Origin: Paenibacillus tepidiphilus | Lineage (GTDB): Bacteria; Bacillota; Bacilli; Paenibacillales; Paenibacillaceae | Assembly (NCBI RefSeq): GCF_008635795.1 | Contig: NZ_VWRQ01000001.1 | Span: 429,829 to 493,828, forward strand | Direction: 5' to 3' | DNA length: 64,000 bases | Part shown: piece by piece, positions 8,801 through 18,018 of the stretch | Layout: every line of letters begins with the position of its first letter | How positions within the stretch are numbered: position 1 is the stretch's first letter | The notes under the pieces: generated by a model | The model's database searches: none | What the model was told of the DNA's origin: nothing | The model's input: the letters and a program-made list of their open reading frames with translations, nothing else | Position numbers and translations under genes: made by a program

Positions 8801-9724
8801 GGTACAGCTACGGATGCGGACATTCCGCAAGGGGACAGCATCAGCTACAGATATTATCTGAAGCCGGCCGGTGGCAGTGAGGGGCTGGCTAGCGGGCAGG
8901 CAAGCTTCGGTAAGCAGTTTACCTCTAACGGCGTATTCGTCTTGCGGCAAGTCGTTACCGATTCCCTCGGACTTACACGGGAGCTCTCGCACAACATTAC
9001 GGTGGCTAACCGGCTGCCAACTGTCAGTCTTACATATCCGGTGAGCGACACTCCAACGGTTCCGTCGGTTATTAACACGCTGACTCCGGTCATCAAGTGG
9101 GACTATCAGGATGCGGATAATGATGAGCAGCAGCAGTTTAAGGTTCGTATTATCCGTCTGAGTGACGGCAGCATCAAGGCTCAGTCGGGTGAACAGATAT
9201 CCGGCGCCAAGCAATGGAATATACCGGCAGGCCTATTACAGGAGAACGAGATCTATGCGGCGGAGGTAGAGGTCTATGACGGCTATAGCTGGGGCGTTGT
9301 ATCACCGCGCAAGTATTTTATGGTGAACCTGCTGACGGTAAGGGGAGCGGTGCAGCATACGGCGGAGTGGAACGAGAACCGGCAGGCCTTCAATGTGAAG
9401 GCAAGCGGAAATCCGGAGAGCCCGCGGGGATATACTGTTTTTTGGGCGGGAGAGAGGTTTGTGCTGCAGGCGAATACGACAGGGCTGCCGGATACGGTAG
9501 TGGTCACAATGAGCGGAGGGTATACCACTTCGCTGTCACCGGCAAATAGTGGGCGGACAGTGTGGACGGGAGAACTATACCATCCGGCTTTTGAACAGTT
9601 GCCTGAAGGTCCGCTGAGCTTTATCTTTACGGCAAGTAACTCCTATAACACCAAGACAGATACGGTCACTGTTACAATACTCGGAGACTGGAGTCAATAT
9701 TTTCGCAGCCACAGAATAAAATAA
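5885..9724 (+). CDS. Very large secreted multi-PKD-like protein
   Basis: A 1279-residue exported protein. The ATG at 5885 follows AAGGAA and starts a typical signal peptide with a hydrophobic core at about residues 8-24 and cleavage near an A-N-A site. The N-terminal 230 residues are unrecognised. After that come repeated beta-sandwich modules of 90-110 residues with recurring N-x-P-P-V-A, D-P-D-x-D and D-x-D-G elements, typical of PKD and Ig-like adhesion modules. There is no LPXTG motif and no C-terminal membrane helix. A terminator follows, so this is the last gene of the cluster. Adhesion or a structural role outside the cell is inferred. Confidence 0.6.
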   Translation: MYKKFKAKVCLFFAMLFFLVPLLDIGPGNNRANALDTDIIQYNDIIVPAWGPTNDAYQISNTLHSSTTKNTLTFHFPEIKISNISYNKKTNRMTYIVHDIPYYMNLYRREGGNGLNEHYYSWNFGAELKISVFAPNQYFDNTIFYSVADLSYSAGWINDGLTYYFRHEKSGNLLEGAYIAANGTGGYYDYVLTEEPNRIQFGYRVSDSVSYPPYMGGGSLGYHSHLNQFDVYLQKNTAPTLSLTTPSGQTLLNDTGMSSLNIAGYVQDADNNDITLSAEIANVLYKKITVPSAGSTKAFSIPIDMLADAIPPGDYTLLVKAVDPSNASASASMSFRVRQRLKRNMFVLINSPITSNTTYTDYEGDTKYAERYKYQHDPNLFDNSMGMIADSGSWRSAPYESFPFTGNYIATYQPRDNPKLDNRFDEYRMWGRDNISQLSFQVHRKPVALFAAKSVGGVLQVTDSSYDQDHITRIDKGLREWQWQYRKGDAQLWTDGLPAGSLSATDVYQFRLRVRDIDGENAIGVWSDWCVRSVGSAAGNLPPVAMFTVEPGNISYRKATTITDKSFDPDNDPLDTYQWTVVKNSSQTVWSYSGNKRVPPNIAGYGTGSYTVTLKVRDNRALWSEAYSQNVTVMNHPPVAIFNMPMEVYRDTVIEPENLSPNPDEDGDNLIYSWKTANRGGTAYTVSTARSPGLSIQSVIDAYSLVPKQAVSDHWEMKLSVSDGSLSSVATQTFSVLNHTPVAEIEGPAAAYQFDTGTFNSLSGDEDTADQSSLRYYWQVTDSGGLMKSYSSKAIRLSFPESGIYHIEHWVIDQIGAKSNVAVLDIKVAANQAPAMAITAPAGTLAAPTVIDAQMEGDPLIKWTYTDPEGDPQEKYQLQFFLTKSDLLAKTIENADPGGILRQYQVPNLTFERFEYYYLFGRAYSKGSWSEASNQRAFIIDNPPQPGFTLFTDNGRNAAAGPIYRTDVLNIGGTATDADIPQGDSISYRYYLKPAGGSEGLASGQASFGKQFTSNGVFVLRQVVTDSLGLTRELSHNITVANRLPTVSLTYPVSDTPTVPSVINTLTPVIKWDYQDADNDEQQQFKVRIIRLSDGSIKAQSGEQISGAKQWNIPAGLLQENEIYAAEVEVYDGYSWGVVSPRKYFMVNLLTVRGAVQHTAEWNENRQAFNVKASGNPESPRGYTVFWAGERFVLQANTTGLPDTVVVTMSGGYTTSLSPANSGRTVWTGELYHPAFEQLPEGPLSFIFTASNSYNTKTDTVTVTILGDWSQYFRSHRIK

Positions 9725-9784
9725 GCAGTCTTCATACGCCGGCTGAGAGGGTACGAGGACTGCTGCGGCAATCTGTTAAAGCTT

Positions 9785-9832
9785 AAGCAAGGACAGGGTT
9801 CAGGCGAAGGCCGGCCTTGGTCCTTGCTTTTT
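9785..9832 (+). terminator. Intrinsic terminator after the pilus cluster
   Basis: An inverted repeat GCAAGGAC (9787-9794) and GTCCTTGC (9820-9827) flanks a GC-rich loop and is followed by TTTTT. It ends the operon of the large secreted proteins. Confidence 0.75.
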
Positions 9833-9856
9833 GGTTGCCCGGACTCCGGCTGAACC

Positions 9857-10474
9857 TTACACTCTTTTCACGATACCGCCGGGATAAGGATAACTGCTGT
9901 ATGTACGGATGGCATGCCTGCCGGCAGGAAGGGCCTCGCCAAATCTACTGCTTAAATAATAGGTGAGATTGCCTTTGTAAATCTTGTGGGCGCGCAAAGA
10001 GGCCGCGAAATCCTCGGGGGTTACAAAGCACGAAGGCTTGGGAACCGGCTGAAACGCACTCTCTTCCAGAATGGAAGCGACGAAATGAGAGCAAAAATAG
10101 GCGTTTTCTTTTTCAAACTCAATATTTAATAGAACGCCGAGCAGGCCTAGCATATGGTAGCTGTATACCTCCTGCTGCTGCATCATCCGCTGCACCCGGT
10201 TATGCATCGCGGCATATTCTTCGCTGCTGACAGTGACCTGATAGATTGCGCAGTCCGTTTTTCTGTAAAAGGGATGACTGAAATTCTCGCGGATGAGTCC
10301 AGCTACAAAAGGGTTATGGCATGTCTTGCGGCCGAAGCTGTACACGTCCTGCAGTTCACTGTCAAAGGCGATGGAGGCATGGTTAAGCTCGGCCCGGGTA
10401 AAGCATTGAATAAATTTGCTGAACAAGGTTCCTGTTGCGGTAAGCACTATGTATATATTTTTATGATCGCCCAT
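9857..10474 (-). CDS. NlpC/P60-like (YiiX/permuted papain fold) cysteine hydrolase
   Basis: A 205-residue protein. An N-terminal hydrophobic beta-strand is followed by L-N-H-A-S-I (His32), and a conserved Y-F-C-S-H-F segment carries Cys128. His before Cys is the order found in circularly permuted NlpC/P60 enzymes of the YiiX/YebB type, which hydrolyse amide or ester bonds. The substrate cannot be read from sequence. The ATG at 10474 follows AAGGGGGA on the minus strand. No signal peptide is seen, so it is probably cytoplasmic. It stands alone between two plus-strand units. Confidence 0.65.
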   Translation of the reverse strand: MGDHKNIYIVLTATGTLFSKFIQCFTRAELNHASIAFDSELQDVYSFGRKTCHNPFVAGLIRENFSHPFYRKTDCAIYQVTVSSEEYAAMHNRVQRMMQQQEVYSYHMLGLLGVLLNIEFEKENAYFCSHFVASILEESAFQPVPKPSCFVTPEDFAASLRAHKIYKGNLTYYLSSRFGEALPAGRHAIRTYSSYPYPGGIVKRV

Positions 10475-10680
10475 ATGTATCCCCCTTACCTTTGCAATAT
10501 TTGGAGCTGAATGTCGGCTTTAGTATCTTCATCTTACTGTATAATCCAGGCTGGGGAAACAAACTTTAGTCTTAAATCGAAACTAGACCAAAGGCTAAGT
10601 CCGCCAAAAACGGTGAAGCAGCATATAACTGTCATGTTCGGGAAAAAATAAGGCGTTTGTTGCTGCGGACAAAAACAATA

Positions 10681-10710
10681 TTGGTAATGCTTCCACATTA
10701 GTGATACAAT
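10681..10710 (+). promoter_or_regulatory. Probable sigma-A promoter of tkt
   Basis: TTGGTA (10681-10686) and TACAAT (10705-10710) are separated by 18 bp, and the start codon of transketolase lies 45 bp downstream. Spacing and match are good for a vegetative promoter. Confidence 0.55.
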
Positions 10711-10754
10711 AATAGTCAAAATGACATTCTTGATTTTAGAGGAGGATCTATTGC

Positions 10755-12806
10755 ATGACAGATCAAAAGGCAAAAGAACAAGCGATCCATAAAGATGAGA
10801 ATTCTGTAGTGGATAACTTGGCCATCACCACCATCCGTACTTTAGCAATCGATGCCATTGAAAAAGCTAACTCCGGTCATCCGGGCATGCCGATGGGCTC
10901 CGCACCAATGGGCTACCAGCTGTTCGCCAAGAGCATGAATCATAATCCGGATCACCCGACATGGGTTAACCGCGACCGTTTTGTGCTGTCCGCAGGACAT
11001 GGTTCCATGCTGCTGTACAGCTTGCTGCACCTGAGCGGCTATGACCTGCCGATGGAAGAATTGAAGCAGTTCCGCCAATGGGGCAGCCTGACTCCGGGAC
11101 ATCCGGAATTCGGTCACACTGCCGGTGTTGACGCCACTACGGGTCCGCTGGGACAAGGGATCGGCATGGCTGTAGGTATGGCTATGGCTGAAGCACAGCT
11201 CGCAGCTACCTACAACAAAGACGAATATAATGTAGTAGACCACTATACTTATGCCATTTGCGGCGACGGCGACCTGATGGAAGGCATTTCTTCGGAATCC
11301 GCTTCCCTGGCCGGACATCTGCAGTTGGGCAAACTGATCGTACTGTACGATTCCAATGATATCTCCCTGGACGGCAAGCTGAACCTGGCCTTCTCGGAGA
11401 ATGTGGCCAAGCGCTTTGAGGCTTACGGCTGGCAGGTGCTGCGTGTAGAAGACGGTAATGATCTGCCGGCGATTGCCCAGGCGATTGCCGACGGACAAGC
11501 AGAGAGCGGCAAGCCGACTCTGATTGAAGTGAAGACAGTGATCGGTTACGGCAGCCCGAACAAACAGGGTAAAGGCGGCCATGGCGGTACGCACGGTTCC
11601 CCGCTGGGTGCCGACGAAGCCAAGCTGACCAAAGAATTTTACAAATGGGTATATGAAGAAGACTTCTATGTACCTGATGAAGTGCGTGCCCGTTTTGCCG
11701 AAGTGAAAGAGAACGGCATTGCCGCCAACAAAGCATGGGATGAGAAATTCGCTGCTTACAAAGCGGCTTATCCGGAGCTTGCCGCCCAGTTCGAAACTGC
11801 GGTGAACGGTGATCTGCCTGAAGGCTGGGATGCCCAATTGCCGTTCTTCACAGCTGAAGACAAAGCAGTATCCACCCGCGTCGCTTCCGGTAATGCCCTG
11901 AACGGACTGGCTGCAGGCATTCCGCAGCTCGTAGGCGGTTCGGCTGACCTGGAAAGCTCCACGATGACTCACTTGAAGGGTCTGACCCAGTTCACCTCCG
12001 AATCCTACGACGGCCGCAACATCTATTTCGGCGTCCGCGAATTCGGTATGGCTGCTGCCATGAACGGTATTGCGCTGCACAGCGGCCTCAAGGTATTCGG
12101 CGGAACCTTCTTCGTATTTACGGACTATCTGCGTCCGGCGGTTCGTCTGGCTTCGATTATGAAGCTGCCGGTGACTTATGTGCTGACGCATGACAGTATC
12201 GCTGTCGGCGAAGACGGCCCGACGCATGAACCGATTGAACAATTGGCTTCCCTGCGCATTATTCCGGGTCTGACGGTGATCCGTCCGGCTGATGCCAACG
12301 AAACCTCCGCTGCCTGGGCTTACGCTGTAGAGAACAAATCCAATCCGGTAGCGCTGGTATTGACCCGCCAAAATCTGCCGATCCTCGAAGGAACGGTAGA
12401 AGGTGTCCGCGAGAACATCAAACGCGGCGGATATGTAGTCTCCGACGCCAAGAACGGCAAGCCGCAGGCGCAGATTATTGCGACCGGATCGGAAGTGCAG
12501 CTGGCTGTGAAGGCACAGGCTGTTCTGGCCGAAGAAGGCATCGAGGTGCGCGTCATCAGCTTGCCAAGCTGGGATCTGTTCGAGAAGCAGGACAAGGCAT
12601 ACCGCGATTCCGTGATCCTGCCTGACGTTAAGGCCCGTCTGGCTGTGGAAATGGCGCAGACCTTCGGCTGGGAACGTTATGTCGGCGATCAGGGCGACAT
12701 TCTCGGCATCACCACCTTCGGCGCTTCCGCGCCTGGGGACAAAGTAATGAAGGAATATGGCTTTACGGTGGAGAATGTTGTTAGCCGCGTAAAAGCCCTG
12801 CTATAA
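10755..12806 (+). CDS. tkt: Transketolase
   Basis: A 683-residue thiamine-diphosphate enzyme of the pentose phosphate pathway that moves two-carbon units between sugar phosphates. The N-terminal domain has S-G-H-P-G-M-P (His42) and the cofactor motif G-D-G-D at 170-173. The middle domain carries [11 protein letters not shown] around residue 427, and [15 protein letters not shown] is also present. Length is normal for the family. The ATG at 10755 follows a strong GAGGAGG site. Codon use is strongly biased and the gene has its own promoter, as expected for a highly expressed housekeeping gene. ppnP follows closely. Confidence 0.97.
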   Translation: MTDQKAKEQAIHKDENSVVDNLAITTIRTLAIDAIEKANSGHPGMPMGSAPMGYQLFAKSMNHNPDHPTWVNRDRFVLSAGHGSMLLYSLLHLSGYDLPMEELKQFRQWGSLTPGHPEFGHTAGVDATTGPLGQGIGMAVGMAMAEAQLAATYNKDEYNVVDHYTYAICGDGDLMEGISSESASLAGHLQLGKLIVLYDSNDISLDGKLNLAFSENVAKRFEAYGWQVLRVEDGNDLPAIAQAIADGQAESGKPTLIEVKTVIGYGSPNKQGKGGHGGTHGSPLGADEAKLTKEFYKWVYEEDFYVPDEVRARFAEVKENGIAANKAWDEKFAAYKAAYPELAAQFETAVNGDLPEGWDAQLPFFTAEDKAVSTRVASGNALNGLAAGIPQLVGGSADLESSTMTHLKGLTQFTSESYDGRNIYFGVREFGMAAAMNGIALHSGLKVFGGTFFVFTDYLRPAVRLASIMKLPVTYVLTHDSIAVGEDGPTHEPIEQLASLRIIPGLTVIRPADANETSAAWAYAVENKSNPVALVLTRQNLPILEGTVEGVRENIKRGGYVVSDAKNGKPQAQIIATGSEVQLAVKAQAVLAEEGIEVRVISLPSWDLFEKQDKAYRDSVILPDVKARLAVEMAQTFGWERYVGDQGDILGITTFGASAPGDKVMKEYGFTVENVVSRVKALL

Positions 12807-12842
12807 TAGAGCGGAAGTAAAGACAAGGGGGAGAGCATGCAT

Positions 12843-13160
12843 ATGAGTCAGTTCACCAACGCAACCATTCAGAAAGCAGCCAATATCTACTATGATGGAA
12901 AAGTAACCAGCCGTACCGTTTTCCTGCAGGACGGAACCAAGGTGACACTTGGCATTATGCTGCCCGGTGTGTATGAATTCGGCACCGACGGTCCCGAGAC
13001 GATGGAAATCCTCTCCGGCGATTTGAAAGTGCTGCTTCCCGGCGCAGATGTCTGGAAGGAGATCAAGGGAACCGATACATTCCATGTTCCCGGCAACTCC
13101 AAATTTGCGCTTGAAGTGTTCGCATTAACTGATTATTGCTGTTCTTACCCGGTTTTGTAG
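12843..13160 (+). CDS. ppnP: Pyrimidine/purine nucleoside phosphorylase (YaiE family)
   Basis: A 105-residue cupin protein of the YaiE/PpnP family, which splits nucleosides with phosphate. Recognisable stretches are D-G-K-V-T-S-R-T-V near the start, a glycine-rich L-P-G-V-Y-E-F turn, a mid-protein M-E-I-L-S-G segment and the closing V-P-G-N-S-K-F. The start at 12843 is preferred to 12837 because the AGGGGGAG site is then about 9 bp away. It lies 36 bp after tkt and may be co-transcribed with it. Both act in pentose and nucleoside metabolism. Confidence 0.88.
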   Translation: MSQFTNATIQKAANIYYDGKVTSRTVFLQDGTKVTLGIMLPGVYEFGTDGPETMEILSGDLKVLLPGADVWKEIKGTDTFHVPGNSKFALEVFALTDYCCSYPVL

Positions 13161-13176
13161 TTTTGTTATAGGAACG

Positions 13177-13211
13177 AGGAAGCTCCGCATTCGCGCGGAG
13201 CTTCCTTTTTG
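13177..13211 (+). terminator. Intrinsic terminator after ppnP
   Basis: GAGGAAGCTCCGC (from 13177) pairs with GCGGAGCTTCC around a short loop and is followed by TTTTTG. It ends the tkt-ppnP unit. Confidence 0.85.
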
Positions 13212-13362
13212 TTATGAAGTGTTAGTTACAACACGATTGGTAAATTTAGTATTGATTTACCTTGAATGATTGTGTTATTTTATGATAGGAACATATGTTT
13301 GTTTTTTTGGAAAAAATATATAAAGAATGGCTCGCCAGAGTGGCTGAAGCTGCTGTCCAAGA

Positions 13363-13791
13363 CTAAAGATATAGCTCATATTCGAAGAAGCTGTCTTCGC
13401 TGTCCGGAATGTGGCTGACATTGCTCTGCACAAAGCCAAGCTGCGTATACAAATGCTGGTTCCTTACCGCCCATGAAGGTGTGTCGAGAGACCATTTGCG
13501 TGCTGCGGGGTAACGGCCGAACAAGCAGCGGATGGCCTCACGCCCAAGCCCGCGGTTCTGATAGCCGGGATCAATATAAATCCGGACCAGATGGTATTCC
13601 TCTTCGCCGGGGGCATAAACAAGCGCTCCGCCAATGATCCGGCCGCAGTCCAGAAGCTTGTAATAATGCCCTTTATCCATCATTTCATTCTGCCAGTTCA
13701 CGGAGTCATAGCCCGGCGGGCCGCTGTTTTCGGGTCTCTGATAGTGCTGCGCATCTGCATCAAAGGCTCGCTTTTGGATTTCGGTTAACAC
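13363..13791 (-). CDS. GNAT-family N-acetyltransferase
   Basis: An acyl-CoA-dependent acetyltransferase with V-R-I-Y-I-D-P-G-Y-Q-N-R-G-L-G-R-E-A, the acetyl-CoA binding loop (Q/R-x-x-G-x-G/A), at about residues 69-86 of the 142 residues counted from GTG 13791. A late L-Y-T-Q-L-G-F strand-helix is typical of GNATs. The substrate is unknown. The coordinate given is the first canonical start, but the frame stays open upstream. A CTG at 13827 sits about 10 bp after a strong AAGGAAGTGA site and would add the missing first beta-strand (E-V-E-I-A). I think translation really begins there. Confidence 0.8.
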   Translation of the reverse strand: MLTEIQKRAFDADAQHYQRPENSGPPGYDSVNWQNEMMDKGHYYKLLDCGRIIGGALVYAPGEEEYHLVRIYIDPGYQNRGLGREAIRCLFGRYPAARKWSLDTPSWAVRNQHLYTQLGFVQSNVSHIPDSEDSFFEYELYL

Positions 13792-13971
13792 AGCCGCATC
13801 CTGCGGAGAGGCGATTTCAACTTCCAGCGTTGCTGCTTCACTTCCTTGGAATAGTGTAATAATAATGCTTGTATCTTATTGGCCTCTTGATAGATGTGTC
13901 AATTAGCTTTGTTATCTGCAGCTGGAAGGAAGCTGTAATTCGAAGTCTTATGCTATAAAAGAATTCTTATG

Positions 13972-14005
13972 CTATAAAAAAGACACAGCCGGTTTCCGGC
14001 TGTGC
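13972..14005 (-). terminator. Intrinsic terminator of the dehydrogenase gene
   Basis: CACAGCCGG (13984-13992) and CCGGCTGTG (13996-14004) form a tight hairpin with a three-base loop; on the minus strand it is followed by a TTTTTT run. A direct repeat of CTTATGCTATAAAA (13947 and 13966) lies just beyond it. Confidence 0.85.
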
Positions 14006-14012
14006 CTGTCTG

Positions 14013-14915
14013 CTACTCTTTGTCGACGTCGGCGCCAATCTTCTGGCCGATCCATTCTTCATAGGTTTTGACCACGGCGGAGAGATCTTCATCTCCCAAG
14101 CCCTTGGTATAGCCCGCCTGGAACAGGCTCTTGGCCAGCCCCAGCATCGGAGCAGGAACTCCGGTAGAATCGCTCAGCGCGGATGCCAGCTTGAGGTCCT
14201 TCAGCATGAGACCCAGCGAGAACTGGTTGCTGAAATCATCGCCGATAATCTTGCGGCCCTTCAGTTCCGCCTGCTTGCTGCCGGCAGAGCCGTTCTGGAC
14301 AAGCTCAAGGAATTTGTCGGCCGGAACACCTGACTTCACGGCAATCGAGAAGCCCTCGGCCAGCGCAACGTTATGGATACCGACCATGGTGTTATGTGCC
14401 AGCTTGGCGGCTGCACCGCTGCCATTGCCGCCCATATGAAGCAGCAGCCGGCCCATTGTATCGAATACGTCGCGGTGCGCTTCGATAACCTCGGCGCTGC
14501 CGCCGACCATGAACACCAGCGTGCCGTCGATGGCTGCCGGCTTGCTGCCGGTGACCGGCGCATCGAGGAAGCTGGCGCCGCGTTCTTCCACTGCTGCGGC
14601 AATCTCCCGGACCAGTCCGGGCGAAATCGTACTGGAGTCGATGACCGCTGCGCCGGGCTTCAGATTCTCCAGAATGCCGTCCTTGCCATAGAATACTTCC
14701 CGAATCGAATCGTCGTTGCTGATCATGGTAATAATAACATCCTTGTCGGCCGCCGCTTCCGCCGGTGTGGCCGCTGCAAGCGCGCCTTCGTCAACCAGAG
14801 GCTGACATTTGGCTGCAGTGCGGTTATAGACGGTAACCTGGTAACCGCTGCGCAGCAGATTGGAAGCCATAGGCGCACCCATCGTTCCGAGTCCGATAAA
14901 GCCGATCTTCTTCAT
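14013..14915 (-). CDS. NAD(P)-dependent beta-hydroxyacid dehydrogenase (3-hydroxyisobutyrate dehydrogenase family)
   Basis: A 300-residue oxidoreductase. The N-terminal Rossmann motif G-F-I-G-L-G-T-M-G-A-P-M-A is followed by the substrate motif D-A-P-V-T-G-S-K-P-A at about 120 and the G-S-G-A-A-A-K-L-A-H-N segment with the catalytic lysine near 170. These are the hallmarks of 3-hydroxyisobutyrate, tartronate semialdehyde or glyoxylate/succinic semialdehyde reductases; the exact substrate cannot be told. The ATG at 14915 follows AAAGGTGGAG. An upstream ATG at 14960 lacks a site and would add a non-homologous leader. Confidence 0.88.
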   Translation of the reverse strand: MKKIGFIGLGTMGAPMASNLLRSGYQVTVYNRTAAKCQPLVDEGALAAATPAEAAADKDVIITMISNDDSIREVFYGKDGILENLKPGAAVIDSSTISPGLVREIAAAVEERGASFLDAPVTGSKPAAIDGTLVFMVGGSAEVIEAHRDVFDTMGRLLLHMGGNGSGAAAKLAHNTMVGIHNVALAEGFSIAVKSGVPADKFLELVQNGSAGSKQAELKGRKIIGDDFSNQFSLGLMLKDLKLASALSDSTGVPAPMLGLAKSLFQAGYTKGLGDEDLSAVVKTYEEWIGQKIGADVDKE

Positions 14916-15166
14916 GAAGCTCTCCACCTTTGTCGTGTGATTTCTGCAATTAATGTTCATTCTATCACGCTACAGGGGCATGTTCCATACTGCCGGGAGT
15001 GTCTTTCATAACAGGAAACGCTTCCATGTAATTGCCGCAAACTTGCGGCAATTCGCCAGGGCTGTGCCTTATGACCTTGCCAGTCGTAGCAAATTAAAGT
15101 ATCCTATTATAAAGTTGTAACAAACGGTGTTAACCAAAGAGATCATACAGGAGGTAACCATTACCG

Positions 15167-16522
15167 ATGTCCAAAAAGATTAAATTTGACTACAGCAAGG
15201 CGCTTTCCTTCTTCAACCAGCAGGAAATCGACTATTTCGCCGCTCCAGTGAAGCTGGCCCATGAGCAGCTGCACAACAAGACTGGCGCAGGTTCCGACTT
15301 CCTGGGCTGGATCGACCTCCCGGGCGCTTATGACAAGGAAGAGTTCGCCCGTATCCAGCAGGCTGCGAAGAAAATCCAGAGCGATTCCGACGTGCTGATC
15401 GTCATCGGTATCGGCGGTTCTTATCTGGGTGCCCGCGCCGCCATCGAGGCGCTGTCGCATTCCTTCTACAATAACCTGACCAAGGACCAGCGTAAGACTC
15501 CGGAAATTTATTTTGCCGGTAACAATATCAGCTCTACATATATCACCCACCTGCTTGAGCTTGTAGAAGGCAAAGACTTCTCCGTCAATGTCATCTCCAA
15601 ATCGGGTACAACGACTGAACCGGCGATTGCCTTCCGTATCTTCCGTGCGGCGCTGGAGAAGAAATACGGCAAGGAAGAAGCACGCAAGCGGATCTACGCC
15701 ACAACGGACAAAGAGAAGGGCGCACTGAAGAAGCTGGCTACTGAAGAAGGCTACGAGTCCTTCATCATCCCGGATGACGTAGGCGGACGCTACTCTGTGC
15801 TGACTCCGGTAGGCCTGCTGCCGATCGCGGTTGCCGGTATCAACATTGAAGAAATGATGCAAGGCGCGGCGGCTGCAGCCGATGAGTTCAACAATCCGGA
15901 TGTGGCTACCAACCAGGCATACCAGTATGCGGCTGTACGTAACGCCTTGTACCGCAAAGGCAAGACTACGGAAATTCTCGTCAACTACGAGCCATCCCTG
16001 CATTTTGTATCCGAATGGTGGAAACAGCTGTACGGCGAAAGCGAAGGCAAGGATTTCAAAGGCATCTACCCTTCCTCCGTGGATTTCTCGACCGACCTGC
16101 ACTCGATGGGCCAGTTCATCCAGGAGGGCAACCGGAATATCTTTGAAACGGTGATCCAGGTAGAAGAAGTGCGCCATCACATTACGCTGGAGACGGACCC
16201 GGATGATCTGGACGGCCTGAACTTCCTCGCCGGACAGACCGTGGATTTCGTCAACAAGAAAGCCTTCCAGGGTACATTGCTGGCTCATACAGACGGACAG
16301 GTACCGAACCTGGTTGTGACCATTCCGGACCAGACGCCTTATACATTCGGATATCTGGTGTACTTCTTTGAAATAGCCTGCGGTATCAGCGGATATCTGC
16401 TGGGCGTGAATCCGTTTGACCAACCGGGCGTGGAGGCATACAAGAAGAACATGTTTGCACTGCTGGGCAAACCGGGCTACGAGAAGGAGAAAGCCGAACT
16501 CGAAGCCAGACTCACCGAGTAG
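15167..16522 (+). CDS. pgi: Glucose-6-phosphate isomerase
   Basis: A 451-residue enzyme that interconverts glucose 6-phosphate and fructose 6-phosphate in glycolysis. It shows G-I-G-G-S-Y-L-G-A at 81-89, S-K-S-G-T-T-T-E-P (phosphate binding), [10 protein letters not shown] and Q-F-I-Q-E-G-N-R (catalytic Glu). The length is that of the short Gram-positive form. The ATG at 15167 follows AGGAGGTAACC. The gene stands alone, and its codon use resembles tkt, suggesting high expression. Confidence 0.97.
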   Translation: MSKKIKFDYSKALSFFNQQEIDYFAAPVKLAHEQLHNKTGAGSDFLGWIDLPGAYDKEEFARIQQAAKKIQSDSDVLIVIGIGGSYLGARAAIEALSHSFYNNLTKDQRKTPEIYFAGNNISSTYITHLLELVEGKDFSVNVISKSGTTTEPAIAFRIFRAALEKKYGKEEARKRIYATTDKEKGALKKLATEEGYESFIIPDDVGGRYSVLTPVGLLPIAVAGINIEEMMQGAAAAADEFNNPDVATNQAYQYAAVRNALYRKGKTTEILVNYEPSLHFVSEWWKQLYGESEGKDFKGIYPSSVDFSTDLHSMGQFIQEGNRNIFETVIQVEEVRHHITLETDPDDLDGLNFLAGQTVDFVNKKAFQGTLLAHTDGQVPNLVVTIPDQTPYTFGYLVYFFEIACGISGYLLGVNPFDQPGVEAYKKNMFALLGKPGYEKEKAELEARLTE

Positions 16523-16660
16523 ACCGAAGAACTGACAAACGCAGAATATTCATAGCATGATAGCCATCAGGGAGCAGTCCAAAGGTAAGGGAATTCATAC
16601 CGCGGGCTGCTCCTGACCTTTATATTTAAGTCATTATTTAACCAGAAGGACTGGAATACA

Positions 16661-17293
16661 ATGCTGGAACAATACCGGACGGTGCGTGCTCCCGGCTCCC
16701 GGGAAATCGTAATCCGTAAATCACGCTTTATCGGCCATTGTCTGCCGGTAGAGACCGAGGAAGAAGCGCTGCAGTTTATCGAGGACATCAAGAAGCAGCA
16801 CTGGAATGCCACGCATAACTGCTCCGCTTATATGATCGGTGAAAGAGACGAGATTCAGAGACAGTCGGACGACGGGGAACCGAGTGGAACGGCCGGTAAA
16901 CCGATTTTGGAAGTAATCCGCAACCAGAATGTTAAAAATGTCGCAATTGTCGTCACCCGTTATTTCGGAGGGATTATGCTTGGGGCCGGCGGATTGATCC
17001 GGGCCTATACGGACGGCGCAGTAGCTGCGCTGGAAGCCGGAGAGGTCATTACCCGGGTGCTGAGGCGGGAAGTATTCGTGGATATCGACTACACCTGGCT
17101 GGGCAAGGTGGAGAATGAGCTGCGCAACCGGAACTTTCTGACCGGCGAAACCTCCTTCACCGACAGGGTGAAGCTGCTGTGTCTCCCGCGAAATGATGAA
17201 GCCGACAATTTCAAGGCATGGATAACGGATCTGACCCAAGGGCAAGCCCTGGTGACGGAAGGGCGGCGGCTTTACTACAGCGAAGGGGAATAG
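16661..17293 (+). CDS. YigZ/IMPACT-family protein
   Basis: A 210-residue protein with the two-domain layout of the YigZ/YvyE family. The N-terminal domain holds the conserved K-S-R-F-I-G-H, H-N-C-S-A-Y and D-D-G-E-P-S-G-T-A-G-K-P motifs (about residues 22-85), followed by V-T-R-Y-F-G-G-I-M-L-G-A-G-G-L. The C-terminal part is a ferredoxin-like domain of about 60 residues. The family is related to eukaryotic IMPACT, a regulator of translation; the bacterial role is poorly known. It ends 3 bp before the TetR-type gene, so the two are co-transcribed. Confidence 0.9.
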   Translation: MLEQYRTVRAPGSREIVIRKSRFIGHCLPVETEEEALQFIEDIKKQHWNATHNCSAYMIGERDEIQRQSDDGEPSGTAGKPILEVIRNQNVKNVAIVVTRYFGGIMLGAGGLIRAYTDGAVAALEAGEVITRVLRREVFVDIDYTWLGKVENELRNRNFLTGETSFTDRVKLLCLPRNDEADNFKAWITDLTQGQALVTEGRRLYYSEGE

Positions 17294-17296
17294 AAG

Positions 17297-17878
17297 ATGG
17301 CAAGAAGAGCAGTGGAGCAGGAATTGTCGAGGGAACGAATACTCGAGGCAGCCAGACATCTGTTTATCACCAAAGGCTACAGGGCGATATCCATGCGAAG
17401 CATCGGTCAGCATCTGGGATACAGCCATGGCTCCCTCTACTATCATTTCAAGGAAAAGGCGGAGTTGTTCTACGCCATTGTTGTCGAGGATTTCAACCAT
17501 GTTGCCGCACTGCTCAATCAGGTCATGTATAAACCGCTCGAACCCGGAATGACCCGGGTAGAGCAGCTGATCATGGAGTTTATCCGGTTCGGGCTGGATC
17601 ATCCGCACCAGTATGAGATTATGTTTATGATCCGCGATGAAGAACTCCTGACGTATTGCCGGGCGGAACAGGGACGATGTTTTGAGCTCTTTGCCGGGAT
17701 CGTGCGCCGCCATATGAAGGATGAAGGGTATGTGTCAGAGGATTGGCAGAGCGTGCCGCTGACCTTGTTCTTATCCGCCCACGGATTTATTTCCTATTAC
17801 ATTCAGGACAAAGTCAGTTTCGACGATGTCGAGCCGTTAGCGTTAGCCCATGTAAAAGTACTGAGCCGCAGCTTGTAG
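17297..17878 (+). CDS. TetR-family transcriptional regulator
   Basis: A 193-residue protein with an N-terminal TetR helix-turn-helix at about residues 14-60 (R-I-L-E-A-A-R-H-L-F, then G-Y-R-A-I-S-M-R-S-I, and Y-S-H-G-S-L-Y-Y-H-F-K-E-K). The C-terminal domain is unlike well-known ligand types and contains a conserved-looking hydrophobic core with two Met residues. It sits 3 bp after the YigZ gene. The regulated genes cannot be inferred; no drug exporter is adjacent. Confidence 0.88.
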   Translation: MARRAVEQELSRERILEAARHLFITKGYRAISMRSIGQHLGYSHGSLYYHFKEKAELFYAIVVEDFNHVAALLNQVMYKPLEPGMTRVEQLIMEFIRFGLDHPHQYEIMFMIRDEELLTYCRAEQGRCFELFAGIVRRHMKDEGYVSEDWQSVPLTLFLSAHGFISYYIQDKVSFDDVEPLALAHVKVLSRSL

Positions 17879-17970
17879 AGGAAAGGTTCTTTTTTTCATC
17901 TTTACGCTTTAGGACGTTGCAATGGTATAACTTTGATTTGCGAAAGTGCCAGGAACTGATTTTTATGCAG

Positions 17971-18012
17971 AAGGCGGCGGCCCGGCAATGAACCGGGCTG
18001 CCGCCTCTTTGC
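17971..18012. terminator. Shared terminator between convergent genes
   Basis: AGGCGGCGGCCCGG (17972-17985) and CCGGGCTGCCGCCT (17993-18006) form a GC-rich hairpin between the TetR gene and the opposing YjbQ gene, followed by TCTTT on the plus strand. It can stop transcription from either side. Confidence 0.7.
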
Positions 18013-18018
18013 GTGGAA

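Noticed and set aside
13226..13277. Imperfect A+T-rich palindrome after the ppnP terminator
   Set aside because: Pairing is weak and interrupted; no gene or known site can be tied to it.
13328..13370. Class II tRNA-like D-arm sequence (GAGTGGCTGAAG)
   Set aside because: No matching acceptor stem, anticodon arm or T-arm is present; it runs into the end of the GNAT gene.
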